DNA from: Rhodospirillales bacterium
GTDB lineage: Bacteria; Pseudomonadota; Alphaproteobacteria; Rhodospirillales; Defluviicoccaceae
Direction of reading: 5' to 3'
Length of the DNA stretch: 64,000 bases
NCBI GenBank assembly: GCA_016712375.1
Contig: JADJRE010000011.1
Span: 1 to 64,000 of the forward strand
Below are positions 9,601-19,445 of this stretch, piece by piece; the first letter of the stretch is position 1; each line of letters opens with the position of its first letter. The translations under genes and the position numbers were made by a program. The notes beneath the pieces were generated by a model, which saw only the letters and a list, made by a program, of their open reading frames with translations, was not told the DNA's origin and searched no databases.

Positions 9601-10610
9601 TCATTAATCAGGTCCTCGGCGACGTATCGGCCGGCAAGATCCTCGTCCGGCACCAGTTGCTCGTTGAGCCCCTGTGTAGCCAAATGCCGCAGCAGCTTCG
9701 GCGTCAGCTTTGTCCCAGCCTCGGCCAGGCGCTCGCCGGTGGCCGCATCCACCAGATCCCTGGCAAGCTTGACGCCGCGCATGCGGTCGGCGCGAAACTC
9801 TGTTTTCCAGCCGCTACCAGCCCGAACGAAAGTCACCTTCTCGTAAAAATAATCGAGCACCTCTTCCGGCGACATGCCGACCACCTCGCCCGGATCAAGC
9901 GATCGGCCCTCTGCCGCCCGCTCGACGCGAAGCGCCTCGGTCGCCGCCGAGTCCAGCGCCAGGAGCAGCGTTGTCACCGGCAACTTGCGGCGCCGGTCGA
10001 TACGTACGAAGACCAAATCCTTGGCGTCGAACTCAAAGTCGAGCCATGACCCGCGGTAGGGGATAACCCGCGCGGCAAACAGAAATTTGCCCGAAGAGTG
10101 CGTCTTGCCTTTGTCGTGATCGAAAAACACACCCGGGGAGCGATGCATCTGCGAGACGATCACCCGCTCGGTGCCGTTGACGACGAACGTGCCGTTGTCC
10201 GTCATCAGCGGCATGTCGCCCATGTAGACATCCTGCTCTTTGATGTCCCGGATTGATCGCGCGCCGGTCTCGTCGTCGATGTCCCACACCACCAGCCGCA
10301 GGGTCACCTTCAGCGGCGCGGCATAGGTCATGCCGCGCTGCTGGCATTCCTCAACGTCGTACTTCGGATCCTCGAACTCATACTTGACGAATTCGAGCGT
10401 CCCCCGCGACGAGAAGTCGCGGATCGGGAAGACCGACTTGAAGACCTCCTGCAGGCCGGTGTCACTGCGCCGTTCGGCCAACGTGTTGCGTTGCAGAAAT
10501 TGCTCATACGAGCTTTTCTGCACCTCGATCAGGTTCGGCATTTGCACCGCCGAGGCAATGCGACCGAAACTCTTGCGAACACGCTTCCGACCGGTAAAGC
10601 TGCTGGGCAT
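6602..10610 (-). CDS. rpoB: RNA polymerase beta subunit, broken by an internal deletion and frameshift
   Basis: Two frames together cover RpoB. The N-terminal part (about 373 residues from ATG 10610, opening MPSSFTGRKRVRKSFGR) ends near 9500 at GVSEV followed by a nonsense tail. The C-terminal part (about 965 residues) resumes at LKGLFFDPERYDLSAVGR. In the family about 50 residues lie between these points, including the MRPGEPPT motif; they are absent here. The join is near 9490-9515. An intact RpoB is essential, so I infer a missing segment in the assembly rather than a true mutant. The start at 10610 is chosen over 10631 because it matches the usual RpoB N-terminus. Rifampicin-region and active-site sequences lie in the intact part. 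Confidence 0.9.
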
Positions 10611-10631
10611 AGAAGACCCTCTGTCTGACAA

Positions 10632-10909
10632 AGCCGCCGGGCACCGCCGTTATCCGCTCACCGCTAGCGGAGGGCAGTACCGAATTGACTGCGAGCATGC
10701 CAATTTCGACGACGGTGGCATCCTCCCACCGCGCCGTCGGCGCGCTCGTTATGATCCGCACTCGCTGTCCCGGCCGCGGCATGGCCCATGCGGGCGAGTG
10801 CTTCATCCCGCAGCGTCGCAAAGCCGTTTCGGCTCCGCGACGCCTCGATCTGCAAGTGTGATATGTCGTCGTGTCGTGCCGACGCCAACCACCATCACTC
10901 CAATTACAG
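10632..10909 (-). other. rplL-rpoB intergenic region
   Basis: This 278-base gap separates rplL from rpoB and holds no convincing gene. On the transcribed strand several short GC-rich hairpins can be drawn, such as GCGCC-GTC-GGCGC and the palindrome CCGCTAGCGG. In other bacteria this interval holds an attenuator and an RNase processing site that set the ratio of ribosomal protein to polymerase. The position suggests the same here, but no specific site is proved. Confidence 0.35.
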
Positions 10910-11296
10910 TTATTTAACTTCGACGGTTGCCCCCGCCTCTTCCAGCTTTTTCTTGATCTGCTCGGCCTCTTCCTTCTTCAGGCCTTCCTTCACCGTCTTT
11001 GGCGCGGCCTCAACCAAGTCCTTTGCTTCTTTCAGGCCGAGGTTGGTGACAGCGCGTACTTCTTTGATGACGTTGATCTTCTTGTCACCAACAACAGTCA
11101 GGACGACGTCGAACTCGGTCTGCTCCTCGACTGGCTCGGCAGCCGCTGCGGCCGCAGCGGGGGCAGCCGCCATCGCTACCGGCGCCGCCGCGGAGACGCC
11201 CCATTTTTCTTCCAGCATTTTCGACAGCTGCGCTGCTTCCAGCACTGAAAGGGCCGACAGTTGATCCACCAGTTGTTCCAGATTAGCCATTATCAC
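10910..11296 (-). CDS. rplL: 50S ribosomal protein L7/L12
   Basis: This 128-residue acidic protein forms the ribosomal stalk that recruits translation factors. The N-terminal dimerisation segment is MIMANLEQLVDQLSALSVLEA. An Ala-rich flexible hinge follows at about residues 40-56. The C-terminal factor-binding domain carries the conserved KINVIKEVRAVTNLGLKEAK stretch. It lies 46 bp after rplJ in the usual order. The first three residues may not be translated, because a second Met at residue 3 would give the common MANLEQLV start. Confidence 0.96.
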   Translation of the reverse strand: MIMANLEQLVDQLSALSVLEAAQLSKMLEEKWGVSAAAPVAMAAAPAAAAAAAEPVEEQTEFDVVLTVVGDKKINVIKEVRAVTNLGLKEAKDLVEAAPKTVKEGLKKEEAEQIKKKLEEAGATVEVK

Positions 11297-11342
11297 TTAC
11301 TCCTCAACTCGAACCGTTGTTCCGCGAACGTGGCCAGCCAAA

Positions 11343-11870
11343 TCAAGCGGCCTCCGCCTCGTCCGCTGCTTCCGCATAGGCCGCGAAAACCCTTGCCAGC
11401 TGCCCGGCAGGCGCCTGCAGCACACCTGCAATCCGCGTCGCTGGCGCATTCAGCAGGCCGATCAACTGGCCCCTGAGCTCGTCCAGCGATGGCAGTGCAG
11501 CCAGCGCCTTGATCCCGTCGGCATCGAGCATATGCGTGCCGACACCGGCACCCAGCAGCACCAGCTTCGGGTTGGTCTTCGCATAGCCGACCGCCACCTT
11601 TGCCGCCGCCACCGGATCGTTGGCATAGGCAATGGCTGTCGGCCCCTTGAACAGGCCATCTAGGCCAGCATAGCGGGTGCCTTCCAGCGCCCGCACGGTG
11701 AGGCGGTTCTTGGTCACCTTCAGACCCGCTCCCGCATCCCGCATCCGCTTGCGCAGATCGCCGATTTCCGCAACCGTCAGCCCACTGTAGTGGGTGACGA
11801 GGACGACGGCGGTCTCGCTGAACGTACGATGCAGCGACGCGACCAAGTCTTCCTTTTCTGCTCGGTCCAT
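11343..11870 (-). CDS. rplJ: 50S ribosomal protein L10
   Basis: This 175-residue protein anchors L7/L12 dimers to the 23S rRNA. It begins MDRAEKEDLVASLHRTF and has the family motif KVTKNRLTVRAL and the segment LFKGPTAIAYANDP. The C-terminal helix that binds L12 is Ala-rich and acidic. L10 with L12 typically represses its own message through a structured leader, and an unusually long untranslated stretch precedes this start. It sits in the standard place between rplA and rplL. Confidence 0.95.
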   Translation of the reverse strand: MDRAEKEDLVASLHRTFSETAVVLVTHYSGLTVAEIGDLRKRMRDAGAGLKVTKNRLTVRALEGTRYAGLDGLFKGPTAIAYANDPVAAAKVAVGYAKTNPKLVLLGAGVGTHMLDADGIKALAALPSLDELRGQLIGLLNAPATRIAGVLQAPAGQLARVFAAYAEAADEAEAA

Positions 11871-12199
11871 CGTTCATCTCCGTTGCGCCACCGCGGGCCG
11901 CCTCTCGGCTCCCGCGGAGGTCCACCATCGGCCGTCCGGGAAATCGGCAGGTGCCGTCCCAGAAGGCCGGTTGCCCTGTCCAGGGCTACCGGTTCGAGCC
12001 GCAGGCAGTGTGGGGACACGCTCTTCGGCTCACTCGGTCTCGGCAGGCGGCGCGTTGCCATTAGGCCGTTCTCGCCGGATGGCGGAAACGGCACCTGCTG
12101 TCTCGGACAGGTTCCTGAAGGGGCGATTACCGCCCCCTCCCCCGTGCGGCGCCGCCGGGAACACCCCGACGCCACCGCCCGATCACACCCCGCTCTCGC
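11871..12199 (-). promoter_or_regulatory. rplA-rplJ gap, probable L10 leader
   Basis: This 329-base stretch between rplA and rplJ contains no supportable gene. On the minus strand it has several GC-rich hairpins and a GAGACAGCAGGTGCC segment upstream of rplJ. Position and length fit the L10 leader, an mRNA structure bound by L10-L12 for feedback control. An inverted repeat GGGGCGGTAATCGCCCC lies closer to rplA and could act as a partial terminator or processing site. The assignment is by position and partial sequence likeness; no structure model was run. Confidence 0.45.
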
Positions 12200-12895
12200 T
12201 CACCCCGCGGCGGATACGGTATTCAGTCGCAGGCCCGGCCCCATCGTCGAGCTCAGGCTGACTCGTTTGACATACGTTCCCTTGGCGCCTGCCGGCTTCG
12301 CCTTGATGACGGCATCGACAAAAGCGTGAACATTCTCGGCCAAAGCCGGCGCTTCGAAGCTGACTTTGCCGACACCGCCGTGGACGATGCCTGCCTTCTC
12401 GACGCGGAACTCCACCTGGCCGGCCTTCGCAGCCTTGACCGCGCCCGCGACATCCATCGTCACGGTGCCGACCTTCGGGTTCGGCATCAACCCGCGGGGT
12501 CCAAGGATTTTGCCCAGCCGGCCGACGAGACCCATCATGTCCGGGGTGGCGATGCATCGGTCGAAGTTGATTTCGCCCTTCTGCACCTGCTCCATCAGAT
12601 CTTCGGCACCCACCACGTCGGCGCCCGCTGCCTTGGCTTCCGCCGCTTTGTCGGCTTTGGCGAACACGGCAATGCGTACTTGCTTGCCGGTACCGTTCGG
12701 CATCGCAACAACGCCCCGAACCATCTGGTCCGCATGTCGCGGATCGACTCCGAGGTTGATCGCGATCTCAACCGTTTCGTCGAACTTCGCGGTCGCTGAC
12801 GCTTTGATCAGGCCGATCGCGGCGTCGAGATCGTACTGCTTCTCGCAATCGATCTTCTCGTAAACGCCGCGCAGCCGCTTGCCCTGCTTGCTCAT
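12200..12895 (-). CDS. rplA: 50S ribosomal protein L1
   Basis: This 231-residue protein binds 23S rRNA at the mobile L1 stalk and in many bacteria represses its own operon. The N-terminus MSKQGKRLRGVYEKID is typical. The signature GRLGKILGPRGLMPNPK appears at about residue 125, followed by GTVTMDV. The start at 12895 is chosen over longer in-frame extensions because it matches the family and lies just four bases from the rplK stop, implying coupled translation. Confidence 0.95.
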   Translation of the reverse strand: MSKQGKRLRGVYEKIDCEKQYDLDAAIGLIKASATAKFDETVEIAINLGVDPRHADQMVRGVVAMPNGTGKQVRIAVFAKADKAAEAKAAGADVVGAEDLMEQVQKGEINFDRCIATPDMMGLVGRLGKILGPRGLMPNPKVGTVTMDVAGAVKAAKAGQVEFRVEKAGIVHGGVGKVSFEAPALAENVHAFVDAVIKAKPAGAKGTYVKRVSLSSTMGPGLRLNTVSAAG

Positions 12896-12899
12896 CGTC

Positions 12900-13328
12900 T
12901 CAATCCACCACTTCGATGCCCATCGACCGCGCCGAGCCGACCACCATGGCCATCGCGCCGTCGAGATCCTTGGCGTTGAGGTCGCCCATCTTCTGCTCGG
13001 CAATTTGCCGCACCTGATCGCGCGTCACCTTGCCGACTGTCTGCTTCGTCAGGTCAGCGGCGCCCTTCGGCACGCCCGCCGCCTTCTTCAGCAGGAAGCT
13101 GGTCGGGGGCGTCTTGGTGACAAAGGTGAAGGTGCGATCGGCGAACGCGGTGATGACCACCGGTACCGGCATGCCCTCCTCGAGCTTCTGCGTCTGAGCA
13201 TTGAACTCTTTGCAGAAGGCCATGATGTTGAGGCCGGCCTGACCAAGTGCTGGACCAATCGGCGGCTGCGGCGTGGCCTTGCCCGCCGGAACCTGCAGCT
13301 TGATGTAGCCGGTTACTTTCTTCGCCAT
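12900..13328 (-). CDS. rplK: 50S ribosomal protein L11
   Basis: This 142-residue protein has the usual length for L11. It begins MAKKVTGYIKLQVPAGKATP and contains PPIGPALGQAGLNIM, which contacts the GTPase-associated centre of 23S rRNA. The C-terminal RNA-binding domain includes AAGVPKGAADLTKQTVGKV. The gene lies between nusG and rplA in standard order. Confidence 0.96.
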   Translation of the reverse strand: MAKKVTGYIKLQVPAGKATPQPPIGPALGQAGLNIMAFCKEFNAQTQKLEEGMPVPVVITAFADRTFTFVTKTPPTSFLLKKAAGVPKGAADLTKQTVGKVTRDQVRQIAEQKMGDLNAKDLDGAMAMVVGSARSMGIEVVD

Positions 13329-13402
13329 TTTGGTCTCTCACGTTCCTGCGTCAGCGGCACGGCATGCCAAGCGGGGCAACGCCACCGCCAAACCGCTGAT
13401 CA

Positions 13403-13932
13403 TCACATCTTTTCGACTTGCGCATATTCCAGTTCTACCGGCGTCGAGCGCCCGAAGATCGAAACCGCCACCTTCAGCCGCGCACGGGCTTCGTCCACCT
13501 CTTCGACCAGACCGCTGAAGGAGGTGAATGGCCCGTCGCTGACCCGGACCTGTTCGCCGATCTCGAAGGTGATCGACGGCTTGGGCCGCTCGATCCCCTC
13601 CTGCACCTGATGCAGGATGCGCGCCGCCTCGGCATCGGAGATCGACGCCGGTCGGCCACGGCCGCCGAGGAAGCCGGTCACCTTCGGCGTGTTCTTCACC
13701 AGCGAGAACACTCGTCGGTCAGGTCCATCTTCACCAGCACGTAGCCGGGGAAGAACTTGCGCTCGGCATTGACCTTTTGCCCGCGCCGGACCTCGACGAC
13801 CTCCTCCATCGGAACCATGACCTGCTGGATGCGGTCGGCCATGCCCGCTTGTTTCGCCTGTTCCTCGATCGACTGCGCCACCTTGCGCTCGAAGCCGGAA
13901 TAGACGTGGATGACATACCAACGTGCCGACAT
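13403..13932 (-). CDS. nusG: Transcription termination/antitermination protein NusG (frameshifted)
   Basis: NusG binds RNA polymerase and links it to Rho or ribosomes. The N-terminal NGN domain starts MSARWYVIHVYSGFERKVAQ and reads to MDLTDE near 13710. There one base is missing: GAGTGTTC should be GAGGTGTTC. The frame resumes as VFSLVKNTPKVTGFLGG and continues through the KOW domain (EQVRVSDGPFTSFSG) to the stop at 13403. With one G restored the protein is about 176 residues, normal for the family. NusG is essential or nearly so, so a consensus error is likeliest. Confidence 0.93.
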
Positions 13933-13938
13933 GACTTC

Positions 13939-14136
13939 TTAGATCCCGACGCCCAGCAGGAAACGCACACCAATCGCGATCACCTCGTCGATGACGAAAA
14001 AGAAGATCGCGGCGAGGATCACCATCACCAGCACCATGCCGGTGGAGATCATCGTCTCCTTGCGCGTGGGCCAGGTTACCTTAGCGGCTTCCTGGCGCAC
14101 CTCGCGGAAAAACTGCATCACGTCGGTTTTCTGCAT
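13939..14136 (-). CDS. secE: Protein translocase subunit SecE
   Basis: This protein of about 65 residues has a short amphipathic N-terminus (MQFFREVRQEAAKVTWPTRK) followed by one membrane helix (MVLVMVILAAIFFFVIDEV). It is the single-span SecE subunit that stabilises SecY. An in-frame ATG at 14151 would add five residues but sits almost against the tRNA-Trp 3' end; the ATG at 14136 gives the standard start and length. nusG follows six bases later, a conserved pairing. Confidence 0.9.
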   Translation of the reverse strand: MQKTDVMQFFREVRQEAAKVTWPTRKETMISTGMVLVMVILAAIFFFVIDEVIAIGVRFLLGVGI

Positions 14137-14153
14137 CGCTTTCGTATGCATCG

Positions 14154-14229
14154 TGGCAGGGGCAGCAGGATTCGAACCCGCGACCTGCGGTTTTGGAGAC
14201 CGCCGCTCTACCAGCTGAGCTATACCCCT
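14154..14229 (-). tRNA. tRNA-Trp (CCA)
   Basis: On the minus strand the 76-base gene begins AGGGGTATAGCTCAGC and ends CTGCCCCTGCCA with CCA encoded. The anticodon loop CTCCAAA carries CCA. All four arms pair well. It lies between tuf and secE, a classic arrangement in which the tRNA is cut from the polycistronic transcript. Confidence 0.95.
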
Positions 14230-14274
14230 CCGTTTCCTGTCAGCGCTTATGTTCTTCTGTCTTCTACGCTGCTG

Positions 14275-15466
<1,192 letters not shown>

Positions 15467-15603
15467 GGCCTGTTCTGTCTTCCCCGGTCGCAGAGTTCAA
15501 AAATTGGTGCGTTTCAGTCCGTCGTGCGCTCTTCCGTCGTTTCCCAGTCCGCCATACAGGGCCGCGCCGATTTCCGTCGCCGCCGCCCGTTTCCGCCGGC
15601 CGA

Positions 15604-15677
15604 TGGAGCGGGTGAAGGGAATCGAACCCTCGTCTGAAGCTTGGAAGGCTCCTGCTTTACCACTAAGCTACACCCGC
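15604..15677 (-). tRNA. tRNA-Gly (TCC)
   Basis: The minus-strand gene of 74 bases begins GCGGGTGTAGCTTAGTGG and ends CTTCACCCGCTCCA with CCA encoded. The anticodon loop CTTCCAA carries TCC. It lies between tRNA-Tyr and tuf and is probably part of the same transcript. Confidence 0.95.
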
Positions 15678-15717
15678 GCACCGAACCCGGCCGGTTTACG
15701 TGCACCGTTCCCGAGGA

Positions 15718-15803
15718 TGGTGGAGGGGGTAGGATTCGAACCTACGTAGGCGTGCGCCAACGGGTTTACAGCCCGTCCCCTTTAGCCGCTCGGGCACCCC
15801 TCC
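15718..15803 (-). tRNA. tRNA-Tyr (GTA)
   Basis: The 86-base gene on the minus strand begins GGAGGGGTGCCCGAGCGG and ends CTACCCCCTCCACCA. It has the long variable arm of a class II tRNA, and the anticodon loop CTGTAAA carries GTA. It is the first gene after the promoter at 15847-15875, so it is probably the first product of the tRNA-tuf-secE transcript. Confidence 0.95.
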
Positions 15804-15846
15804 GGCGCGCCGTCGACGTCGGCGGAACCGGCCGAACGAGCGCTTG

Positions 15847-15875
15847 CACATATTGCCTTTGCCACCACTTGTCAA
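15847..15875 (-). promoter_or_regulatory. Sigma-70 promoter for the tRNA-tuf cluster
   Basis: On the minus strand TTGACA (15875-15870) and TATGTG (15852-15847) are separated by exactly 17 bases. The -35 box is perfect. The expected start of transcription lies about 35 bases before the tRNA-Tyr 5' end. The spacing and the strong operon downstream make this a convincing housekeeping promoter. Confidence 0.75.
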
Positions 15876-15959
15876 CGCCGAGGAATGTTAGGACAAATAC
15901 CTCGCCTCGCGTCGTCACCGCCGAAACGACGCGCGCTGAAGGCACGAGCAATCGAAACG

Positions 15960-16880
15960 ATGGTAGAACGCACCATGCGTCGACGCAAGCATCGACCGGC
16001 GGCGGCAGTATCAAAGCTGAAGCGGGGGCCTTCGTCGCAAGCCGCGCCGAATGTTGGCGGCGGGGAGTCCGCAACCACGGCAGGCAACGTCCGGCGGCGG
16101 GCACAGGCCGGCCTTTGTGGCGGTTTCTGGCTGTGGGGAAGACACGCCGTGCTGGCGGCGGTGCTGAACCCGCGGCGGCAGCTGGAGCGTCTCTGCGCGC
16201 TGGACGAGCACGCAGCGGCTGTCGAAGCCGCGGTGCAATCGGTAGCGCCGCATATAGGCCGGCCGAAACTCGAACTCCTGGATCGCCGGGCGCTCACGGC
16301 GCTGCTGCCGGCGGATGCGACGCATCAGGGGTTCGCGACACTCGCCCGACCGCTGCCAGCGACCAGCCTCGATGACCTGCCGGCACGCGCCGGTACCGCC
16401 GCCGAGCCGTTGCTCGTCGTTCTCGATCAGGTGACCGATCCCCGCAACGTCGGCGCGGTGCTGCGCTCGGCATATGCCTTCGGCGCCGCGGCGGTGGTGG
16501 TGCAGGACCGGCACGCCCCGGAGGAAGGCGGCGCACTGGCAAAAGCGGCATCGGGAGCCCTGGAGACGATGCCGCTGATCCGCGTCACCAATCTCGCCCG
16601 CACCTTGCGCGGTCTGCGCGATGACGGCTTCCGCTGTGTCGGCCTTGCCGGCGAGGCAGCGGACATTCTCGACTGTGACATGCTCGGCGGCCCCCTCGCA
16701 CTCGTCCTTGGCGCCGAAGGTGATGGCCTGCGCCGGCTGGTGCGCGAAGCATGCGATGCGCTTGTGCGGATTCCAATTGCGCCTGAGGTGGACAGCCTCA
16801 ATCTTTCGGCCGCTGCAGCCGTCGCCCTCTACGAATGCGCCCGCGCCCGCCATTTCGCCGCCGGCGCGGGCGGCGGCTGA
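15960..16880 (+). CDS. rlmB: 23S rRNA 2'-O-ribose methyltransferase, RlmB/TrmH (SpoU) family
   Basis: The protein of about 306 residues has a basic N-terminus, a substrate-binding domain opening FWLWGRHAVLAAVLNP, and a C-terminal SPOUT knot methyltransferase domain. SPOUT motifs are seen as LDQVTDPRNVGAVLRSA, LVLGAEGDGL and IPIAPEVDSLNLSAAAAVALYE. RlmB methylates G2251 of E. coli 23S rRNA. The N-terminal basic stretch is longer than in E. coli. The start is uncertain: ATG at 15885, 15960 and 15975 are all in frame, and none has a strong ribosome site. Confidence 0.85.
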   Translation: MVERTMRRRKHRPAAAVSKLKRGPSSQAAPNVGGGESATTAGNVRRRAQAGLCGGFWLWGRHAVLAAVLNPRRQLERLCALDEHAAAVEAAVQSVAPHIGRPKLELLDRRALTALLPADATHQGFATLARPLPATSLDDLPARAGTAAEPLLVVLDQVTDPRNVGAVLRSAYAFGAAAVVVQDRHAPEEGGALAKAASGALETMPLIRVTNLARTLRGLRDDGFRCVGLAGEAADILDCDMLGGPLALVLGAEGDGLRRLVREACDALVRIPIAPEVDSLNLSAAAAVALYECARARHFAAGAGGG

Positions 16881-16912
16881 GCGCAGGCACTGGCGGCGAG
16901 AGGGAGCCCATC

Positions 16913-17362
16913 ATGCCGAAGCCCCTGGTTCCGCCGCTGTGGGCGTTGCTGACCGCCCTCGGCATGCTGGCCCTGCATCAGCAGCTGCCTGGCCCGGTGC
17001 TGCTCGTCGAGCCGTGGTCCTGGTGGTTGGGAGTGTTGCCGGCTCTGGCGGGTGTCGGGCTTGTCGGGTGGGCTGCGTCCCTGTTTGTGCGCGCCGGGAC
17101 GCCGCTAGAGCCCTGGCAAACACCCACGGCGCTGGTTGCCAGCGGTCCCTACCGCTTCACCCGCAACCCGATGTACCTGGGGCTGACGCTGTGCCTCACC
17201 GGTTTGACCCTGTGGCTGGGCACGACCACACCGGTGCTGCTGCTGCCGGTATTCGTTGCGCTGCTCACGCTGGGCTTCGTCCGACCCGAAGAGCGCCGGC
17301 TGGAGCAGTGCTTCGGCGAGTCGTATCGCAGCTATAAGTCTCGCGTGCGCCGCTGGATTTGA
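16913..17362 (+). CDS. Isoprenylcysteine carboxyl methyltransferase-like membrane protein
   Basis: This 149-residue protein has about four membrane helices and the C-terminal hallmark of the ICMT/PEMT-type membrane methyltransferase superfamily: GPYRFTRNPMYLG followed by RPEERRLEQCFGESYRSYKSRVRRW. The Arg-Asn-Pro-Met-Tyr and Glu-Glu motifs bind S-adenosylmethionine in the family. The substrate in bacteria is usually unknown. ATG 16913 has an AGGGAG ribosome site and follows the rlmB stop by 32 bases. Confidence 0.8.
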   Translation: MPKPLVPPLWALLTALGMLALHQQLPGPVLLVEPWSWWLGVLPALAGVGLVGWAASLFVRAGTPLEPWQTPTALVASGPYRFTRNPMYLGLTLCLTGLTLWLGTTTPVLLLPVFVALLTLGFVRPEERRLEQCFGESYRSYKSRVRRWI

Positions 17363-17430
17363 GATATGTTTTCGCGCCCGCAGCGCATTGCCCGGACGAT
17401 CGGGTGGATGCACCCGGTGGAAGCGGGTCA

Positions 17431-17506
17431 GCCGGCGTAGCTCAGCAGGTAGAGCAACCGCCTTGTAAGCGGTAGGTCGCGGGTTCGATTCCTGCCACCG
17501 GCACCA
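17431..17506 (+). tRNA. tRNA-Thr (TGT)
   Basis: The 76-base gene begins GCCGGCGTAGCTCAGCAGG and ends CCACCGGCACCA with CCA encoded. The anticodon loop CTTGTAA carries TGT. There is one C-A mismatch in the acceptor stem (pair 6-67); the other arms pair. It stands alone on the plus strand. Confidence 0.93.
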
Positions 17507-17702
17507 CCCGCCGACCCGCCACCGCTAAGCCACGCTCCCCGCTAGATTGGTTGCTTGCGTTGCCCCCTGGCCCCGAAGGGGAGGCGGGCGTTATGAAATC
17601 AGAGCTCAGGAGGCGCTGAGCTTGACGTGTCTCCAAGCGAGGCTACTCTTCAACATGTAGACGAAGTGCCAGGACGGATCGTCCAAGCAGCGGGAGTCGA
17701 GG

Positions 17703-18557
17703 ATGAAGTTGTTACGGTGGGGCGCGGCCGGCGAGGAGCGGCCCGGCACGCTCGACGCGCAAGGCCGCATACGCGACCTGTCCAATCATGTTCCCGACCT
17801 CCGCGGCGAATGTCTTGATCCGGAGCGGCTTCGGCGGCTCGCCGCGATCGATCCCATGAGTTTGCCACTGGTTGAGGGGTCGCCGCGGCTGGGGCCGCCG
17901 GTCTCCGGCATCGGCAATATTCTCGGGATCGGCCTGAACTACCGTAGCCATGCCGAAGAGACCGGCGCTACGCCGGGCGACGAGCCGCTGGTTTTCTCCA
18001 AAGCAGTTACCGCGCTCAGTGGTCCAAATGATGCGATCGTTATCCCCCGAAACTCGACGAAGACCGATTGGGAGGTGGAACTGGCGGTGATCATCGGCGT
18101 GCGCACCCGTTACGTCGACGAAAGCCGCGCGTTCGACCACATCGCTGGATATGCGGTTATCAATGACGTCTCGGAGCGTTCTTTCCAGAAGGAGCGCGGC
18201 GGACAGTTCGTCAAGGGCAAGAGCTCGGACAGCTTCGCGCCGATCGGCCCCTGGCTGGTTACCCGCGACGAGATCCCCGATCCCCAGCGCCTGAACCTGT
18301 GGCTTGATGTCAACGGCCGGCGCCGACAGGCGGGAAACACCGCCGATATGATCTTCCCGGTCGCATTTCTGATCAGCCATCTCAGCCAGTTCATGACCCT
18401 GATGCCCGGCGACGTTATCGCCACGGGCACGCCCTCGGGCGTCGGCGCTGGATGCAAGCCGCCGGAGTTTCTGAAACCAGGCGACGTGATCGAGCTCGGG
18501 GTCGAAGGGCTGGGCCGTCAACGGCAGGAAGTGGTCGCCTGGTCGGCCCAGTCTTGA
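17703..18557 (+). CDS. Fumarylacetoacetate hydrolase family protein
   Basis: This 284-residue protein has an N-terminal cap (about residues 1-70) and the FAH catalytic domain. The motif ILGIGLNYRSHAEE begins the domain. Metal-binding acidic residues are visible in TDWEVELAVIIG and YAVINDVSER. The later segments KSSDSFAPIGPWLV and GDVIATGTPSGVG are typical. Members cleave or hydrate oxo-acids from aromatic breakdown or act as oxaloacetate decarboxylases; the substrate cannot be told here. It is followed 53 bases later by the phosphodiesterase gene. Confidence 0.85.
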   Translation: MKLLRWGAAGEERPGTLDAQGRIRDLSNHVPDLRGECLDPERLRRLAAIDPMSLPLVEGSPRLGPPVSGIGNILGIGLNYRSHAEETGATPGDEPLVFSKAVTALSGPNDAIVIPRNSTKTDWEVELAVIIGVRTRYVDESRAFDHIAGYAVINDVSERSFQKERGGQFVKGKSSDSFAPIGPWLVTRDEIPDPQRLNLWLDVNGRRRQAGNTADMIFPVAFLISHLSQFMTLMPGDVIATGTPSGVGAGCKPPEFLKPGDVIELGVEGLGRQRQEVVAWSAQS

Positions 18558-18610
18558 GGAGAGGATCGCCCAGCCGCTGTCGCATCGTCTGGAACAGGGG
18601 CACGATCTAG

Positions 18611-19396
18611 ATGCTGATCGCACAGATCTCCGACATGCATTTGCGTGCCGCCGGTGACCTTCTGCACGGTCGGATCGATACGGTCGGTGCGTTGGCGGAT
18701 TGCATCGCCCACGTCAACAGTATGCTTCCACGACCTGATCTTGTTTTAGCTACTGGTGACCTCACTGACTGGGGACGGCCAGAGGATTATCGGCTGCTTC
18801 GCCGGATGCTGGGTGAGCTGGCAATGCCATGCTATGTCATCCCCGGCAACCACGATGAACGCGCCGCGCTGCGCGCCGCTCTCGGCGATTGCGGTTACCT
18901 CCCATCCGGCGGCGAGTTCCTCCACTACACGATCGACGGCTGGCCGCTGCGAATGATCGGCCTTGATACGGTTCTGCCTGGCAAGGTTGGCGGGGGTTTG
19001 TGTACGGCGCGGCGGCAATGGCTGGCTGAGCGCTTGGCAGAACAACCGCAGCGACCGACGGTACTGTTCATGCATCACCCGCCGTTTCCTTCCGGCATAG
19101 GTTTCCTCGATACACCGCCGTTCGAAGGTGGGGAGGAACTGGCGGCGCTGATCTCGCGCCATCCGCAGGTGCGGCAGGTGATGTGCGGCCACATCCACCG
19201 CGCGATCTATGTAAACTGGGCGGGCACCTGTGCCGCGATCGCGCCATCGACCGTATACCAGATGAACCTGGCATTCGAACCCGGCACCGGGTTCGTCATG
19301 ACCAATGATCCGCCTGCAATAGCGCTCTACCTGTGGAACGGCGAGGTGGGTCCCACGGGATACATCAGCCTGATCAGCAATGCGTCGAGCCCTTAG
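18611..19396 (+). CDS. CpdA-like metallophosphoesterase (cyclic nucleotide phosphodiesterase type)
   Basis: This 261-residue cytoplasmic protein carries the full calcineurin-like metal set: D8 and H10 in QISDMH, ATGDLTDWG, GNHDE near residue 82, HHPPF near 155 and GHIH near 193. This spacing matches class III phosphodiesterases such as CpdA, which hydrolyse cAMP. A role in cAMP or another phosphodiester is inferred from the family. It is convergent with rne, 49 bases away. Confidence 0.82.
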   Translation: MLIAQISDMHLRAAGDLLHGRIDTVGALADCIAHVNSMLPRPDLVLATGDLTDWGRPEDYRLLRRMLGELAMPCYVIPGNHDERAALRAALGDCGYLPSGGEFLHYTIDGWPLRMIGLDTVLPGKVGGGLCTARRQWLAERLAEQPQRPTVLFMHHPPFPSGIGFLDTPPFEGGEELAALISRHPQVRQVMCGHIHRAIYVNWAGTCAAIAPSTVYQMNLAFEPGTGFVMTNDPPAIALYLWNGEVGPTGYISLISNASSP

Positions 19397-19445
19397 GCCG
19401 GCTTTGCCGTAGAACCGAGGTGGCGGATGCGGCCGCTCCTTATCC